Notes: a model not told the origin generated them from the letters alone. A DNA stretch of 59,795 bases from an uncultured archaeon (GCA_937921685.1 CAKZUF010000016.1:1-59795), one strand, 5' to 3'. Numbered from the stretch's first letter, positions 8,739 to 17,946 are shown. A program made the numbers and translations.

Positions 8739-9870
8739 GCGCGAGCCCCGTCAGGGCTACAGGTATCAGCGAGAAGAGGGCTGAGTATTGGAACATAGAC
8801 GCATATGATGTCGCCTCTGCTATGCTCCCCCAAAGGTAGCCGCCGATCACGCCGCCCGCGCTGAAGGTTGCCCCATATAGCCCCATATACGCTCCGCGCA
8901 TACGCTCTGGGACGAGCTCGGAGGCGTAGGCTATAGAGACGACGTAGAGGCCGCCGAAGGTGAAACTGTTGAGAGTCTGCGCGAGTATAACTACGTATCT
9001 ATCGGGTGATAGTCCAGAGATGGCCAGCCTCGCTGGGAACGCCCCTAGGCAGAGCAGGAGCACAGGTCTTCTACCCACCCTGTCGGACAGCCTACCGAGA
9101 TACAACATGGCAGGTATCTCCGTCAACCCCATCAAGGCGAAGGCCGTAGAAACCTCCAGTGGAGAGGCCCCCAGAGTATTGATCAAGTGGAGTGATAGGA
9201 AGCTCAGAATGGATGAGTTGGCAACGAAGGATAGGGTCATAGTTAAGAGTAGCACGCCCGGTGCGCCTCTGAGGAGGCTAACAGGACTCACATCCCCACT
9301 ATCCTGCCTCTTGGCCCTCCCATCTTCTCCCAGCCCGTAAACAGTTAGAACCGAGAGGCCTAAGACGAGTGGAGCCAGAAGAAATATGCTCCTCAAACCG
9401 AACAGGCTGACCAAGGCTCCACCCAGAAAGGTCCCAGGTATCCAGCCGATACTCCCACCAATGCGTATAGAGCCGAAGCCGCTTCCACGCGAGATCCCTG
9501 CCCGCTCCAACGCGTCTATCGAATAGGCCGTAACTACCGTGTTGGCGGAGCCCATCCCCATCATGAGTAGTGTGAATATGGTCACGGTGAGAATAGGGTC
9601 GGATATCAGCGCGAGTAGGAGATACGTGATGGCTGTGAGAACGGTTGAGGAGAGTAGTATCTTGAGCCTGCCAACCCGGTCTGACAGTCTCCCAATATAA
9701 TACGATGAGAAACCTGCTGCAACGTTGCTTATCGTGAAGGCGAGGCCAATCTGGCTTGGCGTCAACCCCCTCTCCTCTAGAACAACAGGAAAATAGGGCG
9801 CAGTAACCCCCAAGGCGAAATAGAACAACAGATTCCACAACCTCATGGCAGAAATGGGGGATAAACTCAT
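8692..9870 (-). CDS. Major facilitator superfamily transporter
   Basis: About 392 residues with roughly 12 hydrophobic segments and two copies of the MFS loop motif, GRLSDRVGRLK and GRLSDRVGRRP, after the second helix of each half. The substrate cannot be inferred. The frame is open to 9966, but I choose ATG 9870: a TATA box (AGATATAAAAA at 9897-9907) lies about 30 bp before it, and the extra upstream residues are polar and unlike an MFS N-terminus. The 3' end overlaps the PspC gene on the other strand. Confidence 0.85.
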   Translation of the reverse strand: MSLSPISAMRLWNLLFYFALGVTAPYFPVVLEERGLTPSQIGLAFTISNVAAGFSSYYIGRLSDRVGRLKILLSSTVLTAITYLLLALISDPILTVTIFTLLMMGMGSANTVVTAYSIDALERAGISRGSGFGSIRIGGSIGWIPGTFLGGALVSLFGLRSIFLLAPLVLGLSVLTVYGLGEDGRAKRQDSGDVSPVSLLRGAPGVLLLTMTLSFVANSSILSFLSLHLINTLGASPLEVSTAFALMGLTEIPAMLYLGRLSDRVGRRPVLLLCLGAFPARLAISGLSPDRYVVILAQTLNSFTFGGLYVVSIAYASELVPERMRGAYMGLYGATFSAGGVIGGYLWGSIAEATSYASMFQYSALFSLIPVALTGLALRRQRREVYSAPVAP

Positions 9871-9960
9871 ATCTCTAACAGAAGTGAAACACCTGGTTTT
9901 TATATCTTGGGAAGCTCTGTCAAAAATTAAAATATGCCGAGAGAAAAGTAGGGGCCGAGT

Positions 9961-10485
9961 TTGCACCCCTCAACCTTACTACTCATCATCTTCCTAGCTG
10001 TTGCAGCATCCTCAACGACCCTCTGGTTCTATCTAAGCCTCACGGAACCGGCCGCCCCCGAGGCCGCTCGCGCCCTTGGCGCAGAGGCTCAGGCTGAGGG
10101 TCTGGCCTTTAGAGCGGAGACGGCTGTCTCGTGGGTGTCTCTGGCTTCTTGGCTTGGTGTTGCTGCGACCCTCGCATACAAGGGGGTGGTGAGACACATA
10201 TGGTCTAGGAGCATGTTCGACTATTCTGTCTTCAGGCTTATGGTGAAGATGAGGGGTGCTACTACGCGTGTTAAGATGTTGAAGAGCTTGGAGGTCCCGA
10301 TGAACAGGTATCAGCTCTCAAAGGCCCTCGGCATAGACTGGAAGACTATTGACAGGAATGTCGAGCTATTGAAGGCCTACGGCCTAGTCCATGAACAGTC
10401 CAGTGGAAGCGGCGAGAAGCTATACGTCTTGAGCCCGCAAGGAAGACAGCTACTGGAGCTTTTAGAGAAGCTGTCAGAGCCTTAA
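9961..10485 (+). CDS. Membrane-anchored winged-helix transcriptional regulator
   Basis: The 174-residue protein has two hydrophobic segments (about residues 5-25 and 57-75) followed by a winged-helix domain: GATTRVKMLKSLEVP, YQLSKALGIDWKTIDRNVE and a wing reading GEKLYVLSPQGRQLL. Archaea have several families of one- or two-helix membrane HTH proteins thought to sense envelope or redox signals; the signal here is unknown. TTG 9961 follows TAGGGG at a usable distance. It is divergent from the MFS gene and 36 bp before the alcohol dehydrogenase on the same strand, so it might regulate either (inference). Confidence 0.78.
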   Translation: MHPSTLLLIIFLAVAASSTTLWFYLSLTEPAAPEAARALGAEAQAEGLAFRAETAVSWVSLASWLGVAATLAYKGVVRHIWSRSMFDYSVFRLMVKMRGATTRVKMLKSLEVPMNRYQLSKALGIDWKTIDRNVELLKAYGLVHEQSSGSGEKLYVLSPQGRQLLELLEKLSEP

Positions 10486-10521
10486 AGCCTTATTTTCCCG
10501 CCCAGCCGTGGTTAACTTGAT

Positions 10522-11655
10522 TTGACCCAAGTTACAAGGGCCGCCGTAGTTGAGAGGCAAGGACTTCCCAGACCCTATCAATCCTCAAAGCCCGTGTCGG
10601 TTAAGGAGCTGGAGCTGGTCGGGCCGTTAAAGAATGAGGTCCTTGTGAAGGTGGAGGCTGCTGGACTCTGCCACTCCGACTTGGCCGTCATTGAGGGTGT
10701 GAGGAGGCCGCCTCTGCCGATCGTGCTAGGGCATGAATGTGCGGGTAGGGTGGTGGATGTGGGTGAGGGTGTCCCGTCTTCGAGGAAGGGTGAGAGAGTT
10801 GTCCTCTCATTCGCCCAGAGCTGTGGCGAATGCCTCTACTGCATCTCGGGGAGACCTACACTATGCGACGCGGGCAGGGCAGCCAATAATGAGGGCGTGC
10901 TCGTTACAGGCGGGACGAGGTTCAGACTGAATGGAAGGGAGGTCCACCACCACTTAGGCGTGTCGGCCTTCTCCGAATACATAGTCGTTCCAGCATCCTC
11001 AGCTATTCCAGTACCCTCGGAGCTCCCTCCCGAGAGGCTCGCCCTATTCGGCTGCGCAATACCCACAGCCTTCGGAGCTGTCATAAACGCGGCACAGGTC
11101 AAGCCGGGCTCAAGTGTTGCCGTCTTCGGATGCGGGGGACTAGGCCTAAACATAATACAAGCCCTACGAGTCGCTGGAGCTATGCAGATAATCGCGGTAG
11201 ACATATTTCAGGAGAAGCTGGAGAAGGCTGCACGGCTGGGGGCTACAGACGTTGTCGACGCCTCAAGGCAGGACCCTGTGGCTGAGGTTAAGAGATTGAC
11301 TGGTGGGCGCGGGGCGGAGTATTGCTTCGAGGCCACTGGAAAAACGCGAGTAATGGCCCAAGCCTTCCTAGCGACAAGGAAAGGTGGGACGACCGTGATC
11401 CTGGGAGTCACATCGCCCGAGGATAAGGTGGAGCTGCCCAGCTGGCTGATAATGGGCGAGGAGAGGAGAATTGTCGGGTCATACATGGGCTCCATCGTCC
11501 CCCGCCGCGACATACCCATACTGGTCAGCCTCTTCGCGAGGGGTGTGATAAGGCTGGACGAAGTCGTGACAGGCTATCTCACGCTAGACGAGCTGAATGA
11601 GGGCCTCGATTTGCTGGCAGAGGGCGTGGCTGTGAGACAGATAATAAAGATGTAA
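10522..11655 (+). CDS. Zinc-dependent alcohol dehydrogenase (medium-chain, class III-like)
   Basis: A 377-residue MDR-family dehydrogenase. Catalytic zinc ligands are in AGLCHSDLAV and GHECAG; the structural zinc lobe CGECLYCISGRPTLC has all four cysteines. The Rossmann fold shows VFGCGGLGLNIIQ with the NAD-binding Asp in IIAVDIFQEK. It oxidises an alcohol or reduces an aldehyde; the substrate cannot be read from sequence, though the layout resembles formaldehyde/aryl-alcohol dehydrogenases. TTG 10522 is preceded by TTATTTT about 30 bp upstream, suggesting a leaderless mRNA. Confidence 0.9.
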   Translation: MTQVTRAAVVERQGLPRPYQSSKPVSVKELELVGPLKNEVLVKVEAAGLCHSDLAVIEGVRRPPLPIVLGHECAGRVVDVGEGVPSSRKGERVVLSFAQSCGECLYCISGRPTLCDAGRAANNEGVLVTGGTRFRLNGREVHHHLGVSAFSEYIVVPASSAIPVPSELPPERLALFGCAIPTAFGAVINAAQVKPGSSVAVFGCGGLGLNIIQALRVAGAMQIIAVDIFQEKLEKAARLGATDVVDASRQDPVAEVKRLTGGRGAEYCFEATGKTRVMAQAFLATRKGGTTVILGVTSPEDKVELPSWLIMGEERRIVGSYMGSIVPRRDIPILVSLFARGVIRLDEVVTGYLTLDELNEGLDLLAEGVAVRQIIKM

Positions 11656-11659
11656 ACCC

Positions 11660-12301
11660 CTATTCGAGGGGCGTTGCGGTCTGCCTCGGCATCTTAAACC
11701 GCTCCATCCTAGCCTCGTATGCGCGAATCCTCTCACCATACTCACTCAATGTGGCCTCTATCTCGTCCAGCCCCTCCAGCAGCCTTCTCTTCACATTTGG
11801 CTCGAGTTTGAAGTTGATGGTCTCTCCACCCGGAAGCCTAATCGTCTCCGCCTCTACGTCTATCTCGAGCAAAAGGCCACCCTTGGCCGCCTCGCTTCTA
11901 AGCCTCTTGACAACCTCCTCCTCGAGCCTGACGCATAATAGACCGTTCTTAACAGAGTTGCCGTAAAAGATGTCGCCGAAGGATGAGGCTATCACGCATC
12001 TTATGCCAAAGTCCATCAGGGCCCAGACCGCGTTCTCCCTCGAGGATCCTATGCCGAAGTTTCGCCCCGCAACTAGGATAACAGCGTCCCTAAACTCTTT
12101 CCTGTCTAATACGAACCCCTCTTTCGGCCTCCCCTCCTCATCGAACCTCCACCTGTAGAAGAGGTATTTGCCGAGGCCTTTTCTCGAAAGGACCTTGAGG
12201 AATTGGGCTGGGATAATCTGGTCTGTGTCGACGTCGTCCATCTCGAGTGGTGCGGCTTTGCCTACTATCCTTCTGACCGGTTCCGGCATCTCCCTATCCA
12301 C
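11660..12301 (-). CDS. leuD: 3-isopropylmalate dehydratase small subunit, bacterial type
   Basis: 213 residues, closer to bacterial LeuD (about 200) than to the short archaeal form (about 165). Diagnostic stretches are DVDTDQIIPAQFLK, FYRWRFDEEG, AGRNFGIGSSRENA and SFGDIFYGNSVKNGLL. Together with LeuC it isomerises 2-isopropylmalate to 3-isopropylmalate in leucine synthesis; a role on homoaconitate in lysine synthesis is the main alternative. ATG 12301 overlaps the end of leuC by 8 bp, so the two are translationally coupled. A C-terminal extension of about 25 residues is polar and charged. Confidence 0.9.
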   Translation of the reverse strand: MDREMPEPVRRIVGKAAPLEMDDVDTDQIIPAQFLKVLSRKGLGKYLFYRWRFDEEGRPKEGFVLDRKEFRDAVILVAGRNFGIGSSRENAVWALMDFGIRCVIASSFGDIFYGNSVKNGLLCVRLEEEVVKRLRSEAAKGGLLLEIDVEAETIRLPGGETINFKLEPNVKRRLLEGLDEIEATLSEYGERIRAYEARMERFKMPRQTATPLE

Positions 12302-13775
12302 CTTCCAGCGGTTTGATAATATTTCTCTCTATCCATGGCGAGGCCCATTCGAGCTCGAGTTCGTCGATGCTTGCCAGGCTGTATTTTCTCGGGTCCGCTA
12401 TTCTTCCCTCAAGCGCCGAGGCCGCTGCTGTCAGCGGGCTGGATAGGTGGACGCGGCTTCCCGGCCCTGCCCTGTTCTCGAAGTTCCTATTACTCGTCAG
12501 GACCCCCCTCTCGCCTGGGCCGAGCCTATCCTCGTTCATGGCTATACACATGCTGCAGCCGCTATTCCTCCACTCGAACCCTGCGTCGAGGAATATTCTG
12601 TGGAGGCCCATCCTCTCAGCCCTCCTCTTAACAAGCATCGAGCCTGGAACAATCATCGCCCTCACACCAGAGGCAACCTTCCTGCCCTTGACAAGCCTAG
12701 CGACCATTACCAGGTCGGAGAGCCTCGCGTTTGTGCAGGAGCCGATGAAGACGGCGTCAATAGGCGTTCCTTCAATCCTCTGGCCTGGCTTCAGGCCCAT
12801 GTAGTCGAGCGCCCTCTCAACCATCCTCCTCTTAGCCGGGTCTTCAAACTCTCGCGGCTCGGGGACTCTCTCGCTTACACCTATACACATCGCGGGGTTA
12901 GTCCCCCATGTTATCTGGGGCTCCAAGCTAGAGACGTCTAGCCTGTAGCTCTTATCGAACCTCGCGCCGTTATCCGTCTTCAACGTATCCCAATACCTCT
13001 TGGCATCCTCCCAGTCCTCGTCGGCGGGGGCGTAGGGGGCGCCATCCAAGTAGCTGTAAACCTTCTCGTCTGGCTCAACTATCGCCGTCCTCGCTCCCCC
13101 CTCAATCGCCATGTTGCAGATCGTCATCCTCTCCTCAACACCCATCTTCTTGACGGCCTCGCCTCTAAACTCGACTGCATGCCCGATCATCCCACCGGTC
13201 CCCAGCTCCCGAATCACATAGAGTATAGCGTCCTTCGCGGTTGTATGGTTCTTGAAACTCCCCTCCAGCCTGACCTCCATCTGCCTAGGCCTCCTCATCC
13301 ATATCGTCTGGGTAGCGAAGACGTGCTCGCCCTCGCTCGTCCCTATGCCGAAAGCAAGCGCCCCTAGGGCACCATGGGTGCTGGTGTGGCTGTCTCCGCA
13401 GACGAGCGTGATGCCGGGGACGGTTAAACCCAGCTCGGGACCCACAACATGTACAATCCCCTGCCACGGGCTGAAGTAGTCGAAGAGCGTGATGGAGAAT
13501 TCTCGCGCATTTCTTGCTAAGGCCCTCATCTGCTCCCGGGAATACTCGTCCCTGACAGGGAGGGTCCTATCTGTTGTCGGAACATTGTGATCCATTAGGG
13601 CGAAGGTGAGGTCAGGCCTCCTAACCCTCCTCCCCGTAGCCCTGAGATTCTCGAAGGCGATCGGCGAAGTCACCTCATGCGTCAAATGCCTATCAACGTA
13701 GAGAAGATACTCGTCCTCCCCGCGCACAGCTAGGACATGGTCATCCCAGATCTTCTCCAAAACGGTTTTCGCCAT
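12294..13775 (-). CDS. leuC: 3-isopropylmalate dehydratase large subunit, bacterial type
   Basis: 493 residues of aconitase superfamily. The three 4Fe-4S cysteines are visible in FIGSCTNAR and NSGCSMC; CGDSHTSTHG and NRNFENRAGPGSRVHL are also present. The length and motifs match bacterial LeuC (about 466) rather than archaeal LeuC/HacA (about 420), suggesting acquisition from bacteria (inference, shared with the adjoining leuD). Acts in leucine biosynthesis as a heterodimer with LeuD. The homocitrate synthase-like gene 7 kb away is not in the same operon. Confidence 0.92.
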   Translation of the reverse strand: MAKTVLEKIWDDHVLAVRGEDEYLLYVDRHLTHEVTSPIAFENLRATGRRVRRPDLTFALMDHNVPTTDRTLPVRDEYSREQMRALARNAREFSITLFDYFSPWQGIVHVVGPELGLTVPGITLVCGDSHTSTHGALGALAFGIGTSEGEHVFATQTIWMRRPRQMEVRLEGSFKNHTTAKDAILYVIRELGTGGMIGHAVEFRGEAVKKMGVEERMTICNMAIEGGARTAIVEPDEKVYSYLDGAPYAPADEDWEDAKRYWDTLKTDNGARFDKSYRLDVSSLEPQITWGTNPAMCIGVSERVPEPREFEDPAKRRMVERALDYMGLKPGQRIEGTPIDAVFIGSCTNARLSDLVMVARLVKGRKVASGVRAMIVPGSMLVKRRAERMGLHRIFLDAGFEWRNSGCSMCIAMNEDRLGPGERGVLTSNRNFENRAGPGSRVHLSSPLTAAASALEGRIADPRKYSLASIDELELEWASPWIERNIIKPLEGG

Positions 13776-13859
13776 CTCAACCGTGAGCTATCCCAACTCA
13801 TGACTAATAAACTTCTACTCGGCTACTAGAATTGCGAGAAGCTGGTTAAGGGTCTTAGC

Positions 13860-14636
13860 CTACAGTATCTTCTTCAGGTTTTCTAGGCAGCGTCTAACAG
13901 ACTCGAGAGGGGGGTAGGGGTATGTCTCCTGCTCAACTATCAGCCACTCCGTACCCCCGACCTCGATGCAGGTGGCCACTATCTCTTTGAAAGGCACGTC
14001 TCCCTCGCCTAGAATGACGAATCCACGCCCGTGGGAGTAGTCTTTGAGATGGATTGTCAGGGCCCTGTTGGGGTACCTTCTCAAAGTCTCGACCAACATG
14101 GTGTCAGGTATTCCAGCGCTCAGGGCGTTCCCCGTGTCAAGCTGCATGAAGACTGTGCGGCTCGCGTTGTCGAAGAATATGTGCCAGGGGTATTCTCCAT
14201 TGACTGGTGTGAACTCTTCGCGGTGGTTGTGGTATCCTATCCTGAAGCCTCTGGCAGATGCCTTATCAGCTATCTCGCCTATCAGCCTAGCCGAGTTTAT
14301 CCAGCCTTGCTTGCCGGCCCTCATCTCTGGTGGCAGCCATGGGATGACAATCTTGTTATTTCCAAGCTCAATGTTATATCTTAAAGTCCTCTCAAGCTCG
14401 TCTTCCCTCATCCTCTGTATCGGCTCGTGGGCCCCAGCAATCTCTAATCCCAGCTCCCTCAGCTTGTCCCGAATCTCGCCCGCCGCCTTCCCATAGTATC
14501 CCGCGAACTCGACACCATCAAACCCAATCCCAGCCACAGCTTCAAGTGTCTTGAAGAAATCCTTGGAGCACTCGTCCCTCACAGAGTAGAGCTGTAGTGC
14601 GATTCCAAGCCTGCGTGGGGGCATGAATACTCGCAT
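13860..14636 (-). CDS. Sugar phosphate isomerase/epimerase-like TIM-barrel protein
   Basis: 258 residues of the xylose isomerase-like (AP endonuclease 2) fold: LGIALQLYSVRDEC at the start, GFDGVEFAGYYG, IGYHNHREEF, MQLDTGNALSAG, IHLKDYS and LIVEQETY supply the expected metal-binding His, Asp and Glu residues. The family covers sugar and inositol isomerases and hydroxypyruvate isomerase; the substrate is unclear. It lies 32 bp downstream of the MFS gene on the same strand, which suggests uptake and conversion of the same compound (inference). Confidence 0.85.
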   Translation of the reverse strand: MRVFMPPRRLGIALQLYSVRDECSKDFFKTLEAVAGIGFDGVEFAGYYGKAAGEIRDKLRELGLEIAGAHEPIQRMREDELERTLRYNIELGNNKIVIPWLPPEMRAGKQGWINSARLIGEIADKASARGFRIGYHNHREEFTPVNGEYPWHIFFDNASRTVFMQLDTGNALSAGIPDTMLVETLRRYPNRALTIHLKDYSHGRGFVILGEGDVPFKEIVATCIEVGGTEWLIVEQETYPYPPLESVRRCLENLKKIL

Positions 14637-14668
14637 GGTAGGAGGGTTGAGAGATACTTAAACTGTCT

Positions 14669-15979
14669 TTAACCTTCACTCAGCTCTTCGACCGTCCTGT
14701 TAGCCGTCTCAAGCCCGCGCACAAGCCAGGCTGAAGTGGCTGCTAGGCCTGCGCCCCAGAGGATTACCGAGGCCGCTAGGAACTCGGACGCAGAGAATAT
14801 GTTTTGTGTGAGGACCACTAGAGCGCCGCTGACGCCAGTCAATCCTGTCAAAACACCTACGGCGGTGGCCCTGATGCCTGTGGGGAAGAGCTCGCTCTGT
14901 AAGGCGCTCAACGAGCCCCAGGCCCACTCCGAGAAGACGAGGCAGAGGAAGAGTGTAGTGTAGAAGTATAGTAACTGTCCTGAGTCGTGTGTGAGCAGTA
15001 CTAGGGCTGCGAAAACTGTTCCAAACAGGAATGAGACGAGGATGGATAGCCTCCTACTCCTGTCTATGAGCGGCCAGAGAGGTAGTGCGCCCAACGAGGC
15101 TCCGAGATTGGCAACGAAAATAACTAGTGGCGCCGACTCAACACCGAAGGTGAAGCCCCTGGCGTATGGCGCATAATAAGCCATCATCCCGTAGGTAACA
15201 TACTGTGAAACGGTTATGATTGAGAGGATAGTGAACCGGTATAGGAAGCCGATGCCAGCCCCTCTCACTTCCTTGTCGGCTCTGGTTGTTTCTTGGCTTG
15301 GTGGTGGTTGGGGCTGCTGGGCGCCAATCTCTGCTGAGACCTTCGCGGCCTCATCCGCCCTGCCTACGTGTAGTAGCCATCGCGGCGACTCCGGGACCAT
15401 GAGCCTAATCACTGCGACAAGCCCTATTGTCGCTATTGTTGCGAGGAGGATGTATTGGATCTGGATGTCTGGGTCGGAGTATAATGCCCTGAAGACCAGC
15501 GCTGCTCCTGCTATAGCCGCGCTCCCGACATTCCAGAAGTTGGTTGAGAGGAGGATGGATTTCCCCCTATACTTGGCTGGAACCAACTCCGCTAGGGCTG
15601 CATAAGATGCGCCGAAGTCCCCACCCACACTGAAGCTCATTAGAGAGGTCAGGACCAACACGGCTAGGGGGGACTTGTAGAGGAAAAATAGGAGCCCGGT
15701 CGAAAGGGCCTGTATCGAGTTTATCAGGAGGAGGCAGAACTTCCTGCCACGCCTATCTGCAAGATAGCCGAAGAAGACCGAGCCCGCCGTCTCCGCGAGT
15801 AGGTTAGAGGCAAAGATGATGGTGGCGAGTTCTGGTGCAATGATAACCGCCGTCAAAGGAGCTATCGCGAAGACTATTCCATCGAGCAGATAGTTAAGGG
15901 AGACTGCTGTGAAAAGGTACCAGTGCGGGCGCCTCCAACTAGCAGATTCAAGGGACGATAGGATCTCTCTCCTCGACAA
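14669..15979 (-). CDS. MFS transporter (sugar/metabolite:H+ symporter type)
   Basis: 436 residues with about 12 membrane segments. Conserved loop motifs include GYLADRRGRKF after helix 2, VPAKYRGKS, VPESPRWLLHVGR before the central loop (typical of the sugar-porter/SV2 branch), and ELFPTGIRATAVG after helix 10. Its middle loop is rich in Gln, Pro and charged residues. It sits 60 bp downstream of the TenA genes and upstream of an isomerase-like gene, all on the minus strand. A role in moving thiamine-related or sugar compounds is possible but unproven. Confidence 0.86.
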   Translation of the reverse strand: MSRREILSSLESASWRRPHWYLFTAVSLNYLLDGIVFAIAPLTAVIIAPELATIIFASNLLAETAGSVFFGYLADRRGRKFCLLLINSIQALSTGLLFFLYKSPLAVLVLTSLMSFSVGGDFGASYAALAELVPAKYRGKSILLSTNFWNVGSAAIAGAALVFRALYSDPDIQIQYILLATIATIGLVAVIRLMVPESPRWLLHVGRADEAAKVSAEIGAQQPQPPPSQETTRADKEVRGAGIGFLYRFTILSIITVSQYVTYGMMAYYAPYARGFTFGVESAPLVIFVANLGASLGALPLWPLIDRSRRLSILVSFLFGTVFAALVLLTHDSGQLLYFYTTLFLCLVFSEWAWGSLSALQSELFPTGIRATAVGVLTGLTGVSGALVVLTQNIFSASEFLAASVILWGAGLAATSAWLVRGLETANRTVEELSEG

Positions 15980-16038
15980 TCCGGTGGAGCGTCAGGGTCC
16001 TGCTTCATATAAAGCGGTCTATAACCCAGTTATGAGCA

Positions 16039-16722
16039 TCACCTCTTCGGCACGAAAGGCCAGCCCTCCCTGCGGTACGCAGAATCCCAGAAAAGATACT
16101 CGTATATCGTAGAGATCCTGAAGTATAGCTTTGCCTCCTCCAGCTCTGTTGGTCCAGCACTCGCTCCCACCTCCCCAGCCAACCTGACTATACGGTCTAC
16201 GGCCTGCTCATAGTCTGGTGAGGAATAGGTGTCTATCCAACGACTATATGTCTCGACGGGCGAGCCCCTCTTCAACAGTTCCCTCCCCACCTCCAGGTAC
16301 ACCCAGAAGCAGGGGAGTATCGCCGCTAACCCGGTGAGGAACGGCTTCTCATAGGCGGAGGAGATGAGAAAGTCCGTGTAGGCCCGATTGGTTGGTGTCA
16401 TATGATACTGCTGGAGTTCTGCCATTCTGATCCCCCACTGAGAGAGGAGGAAGTCGTGGAGTGTGGCCCGCTCAACGGAGAGTGCGTCGCGTGCGGCTGA
16501 GATGAGTATGAGGGCTGCGTCGTCACCCTGCGCCTTAGCTCCTACAAGAGCCACGGCTTTAGCGAATCTACTGAGATAGAGGGCGTCTTGGATGATGTAT
16601 TCCTTGAAGACCTCCACGTCAAGGCTTCCATCGGTTAGCCCTGTTATGAAGGGATGTGCTAGAATAGCCTCATAGACGTCTCTGACCGAGTACCATAAAA
16701 CGTCGGTGAAACGTCTCATCAC
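16039..16722 (-). CDS. tenA: TenA-family thiamine salvage protein (TenA_C class, aminopyrimidine aminohydrolase)
   Basis: 227 residues of the heme-oxygenase-like helical fold. Residues corresponding to the Bacillus subtilis TenA active site all align with a near-constant offset: D46, Y49, Y115, C138 (in LPCFWVY), Y142, Y166 and E208 (in YEYLFWD). The catalytic Cys marks the TenA_C class, which hydrolyses thiamine or its degradation product aminomethyl-HMP for salvage. The start ATG-ATG at 16722 lies 7 bp after the previous gene, which encodes a second TenA-like protein. Confidence 0.9.
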   Translation of the reverse strand: MMRRFTDVLWYSVRDVYEAILAHPFITGLTDGSLDVEVFKEYIIQDALYLSRFAKAVALVGAKAQGDDAALILISAARDALSVERATLHDFLLSQWGIRMAELQQYHMTPTNRAYTDFLISSAYEKPFLTGLAAILPCFWVYLEVGRELLKRGSPVETYSRWIDTYSSPDYEQAVDRIVRLAGEVGASAGPTELEEAKLYFRISTIYEYLFWDSAYRREGWPFVPKR

Positions 16723-16729
16723 CTACCGC

Positions 16730-17374
16730 TCACCCGCCATAGAGGGAGTCCCAGAAGCCGAGCTCATAGCTCTGAATCATCCTCGAGACAAGCCGAGCCC
16801 TCGCCTCGATACCAGGCATATATCTATCAAGAATCCTCCCACCCTCCTCCTCGATCCAGCTTGGTGGATTGGCGAAGGCGTCTAGAAACTCGGTGGAATT
16901 GACACCGTAGTTTTTCCTGAGTGCCGATGAAAGCCTTTCACAGGCGCGGCCCCAGACCGGCAGATTTATGACCAGTGCGGCAACCTGTTCTCCAGCTCCG
17001 CCATAAAGGGCGAGCCAAGCGAGATAGTGTGTGTAGGCGACAGCCCCTGGCAGAACCCTCATCTCGCTAAACTCCCTAAAGGGGGCCTCCAACTCCTCGC
17101 CGAGCTTTAGGAGTTTTCGAAATGCTATGAGGTCTCCCTGCTGAAGACGTGATAGATAGTCAGCCTCGTCGGGGTGTGAGGCCCTGCTAACCATAACAGC
17201 TAGACTCCTCAGGTCGTGATAAACAATGTAGTATTGGTTCTCTATGAAGAGTCTTAGCTTATCCTTGGATAGAAGCCCCTTCTCCGCCTCAATGAGAAAT
17301 GGGTGATGCTCGATACGTCTGTTCAAGGCCTCCAGCTCTCTGCGCAGGGTTTCGATGAGGTCGCGCCCTCTCAC
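16730..17374 (-). CDS. TenA/PqqC-like helical protein
   Basis: 214 residues with the same fold as its neighbour (HHPFLIEAEKGLL, FIENQYYIVYHDLRSLAVM, YTHYLAWL, LPVWGRAC, YELGFWDSLYG) but divergent catalytic positions. The Gln-Asp pair typical of TenA is NQYY here, and the Cys is displaced (WGRACERL). It may be a second salvage enzyme with different specificity, or a related oxygenase-like protein; I cannot choose. It is the first gene of the TenA-TenA-MFS-isomerase run and is divergent from the SSB gene. Confidence 0.75.
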   Translation of the reverse strand: MRGRDLIETLRRELEALNRRIEHHPFLIEAEKGLLSKDKLRLFIENQYYIVYHDLRSLAVMVSRASHPDEADYLSRLQQGDLIAFRKLLKLGEELEAPFREFSEMRVLPGAVAYTHYLAWLALYGGAGEQVAALVINLPVWGRACERLSSALRKNYGVNSTEFLDAFANPPSWIEEEGGRILDRYMPGIEARARLVSRMIQSYELGFWDSLYGG

Positions 17375-17504
17375 GGAGCCGGATTTGCTTCTGAAATATT
17401 TAAGCTGGGTGATAAGCCGCTGATTACGGCCTCGCTGATGGGGGTCTGATACACTTATATAGCGGGTGCGGCGTTATATCCTGTCCTAAAGTGGTTGGAA
17501 AGGT

Positions 17505-17942
17505 TTGGAAAGAGTAGACAAGATTGAAAGCCTAACACCAAACTCTCGGAACGTAAACATTGTTGCGAAAGTAGTTTCTAAGAGTGAGCCCCGCTCAGTT
17601 GGAAGCCAGTATGACCAGAGCCAACACCAGCTCGCAGAGTCTCTCATAGCAGACGAGACAGGAGCAATACAGCTAGTCCTGTGGGACGAGAACATAAACA
17701 AGGTAAACGAGGGCGACACAGTCAAGATCTCGAATGCCTTTGTAAAGGTCTTCAGAGGCAAGATGCAGCTGAACTTAGGGAGGTACGGTAAGCTAGAAAT
17801 AACTGGTGAGGAGCTTAGCAACGTGAATGTTGAAAACAACCTATCCGAGAAGACTGTCTACCAAGGTGTGACGAGGCCTGGAGGTGCCAGGCGTCGGGGC
17901 TGGTCTCCTAGAGGGCCTCGCACGAGGTTCGGTAGCGAGTAA
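17505..17942 (+). CDS. ssb: Single-stranded DNA-binding protein, crenarchaeal SSB type
   Basis: 145 residues: one OB fold (about residues 1-110, with VNIVAKVVSKSEPR, LIADETGAIQLVLWDEN, GDTVKISNAFVKVFRGKMQLNLG) and a flexible Arg/Gly-rich tail (GGARRRGW, GPRTRFGSE). Length and layout match the Sulfolobus SSB. The tail in those proteins mediates protein contacts; here it is basic rather than acidic. TTG 17505 is preceded by GGTTGGAAAGG. A TATA-like ACTTATATAGC lies about 50 bp upstream. Confidence 0.9.
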   Translation: MERVDKIESLTPNSRNVNIVAKVVSKSEPRSVGSQYDQSQHQLAESLIADETGAIQLVLWDENINKVNEGDTVKISNAFVKVFRGKMQLNLGRYGKLEITGEELSNVNVENNLSEKTVYQGVTRPGGARRRGWSPRGPRTRFGSE

Positions 17943-17946
17943 AACA

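Noticed and set aside
9299..9838. A 179-residue frame inside the MFS gene
   Set aside because: Same strand but another frame of a clear 12-helix transporter; sequence is not protein-like.
12313..12941. Plus-strand frames of 163, 98 and 164 residues over leuC
   Set aside because: Antisense shadows of a well-supported gene.
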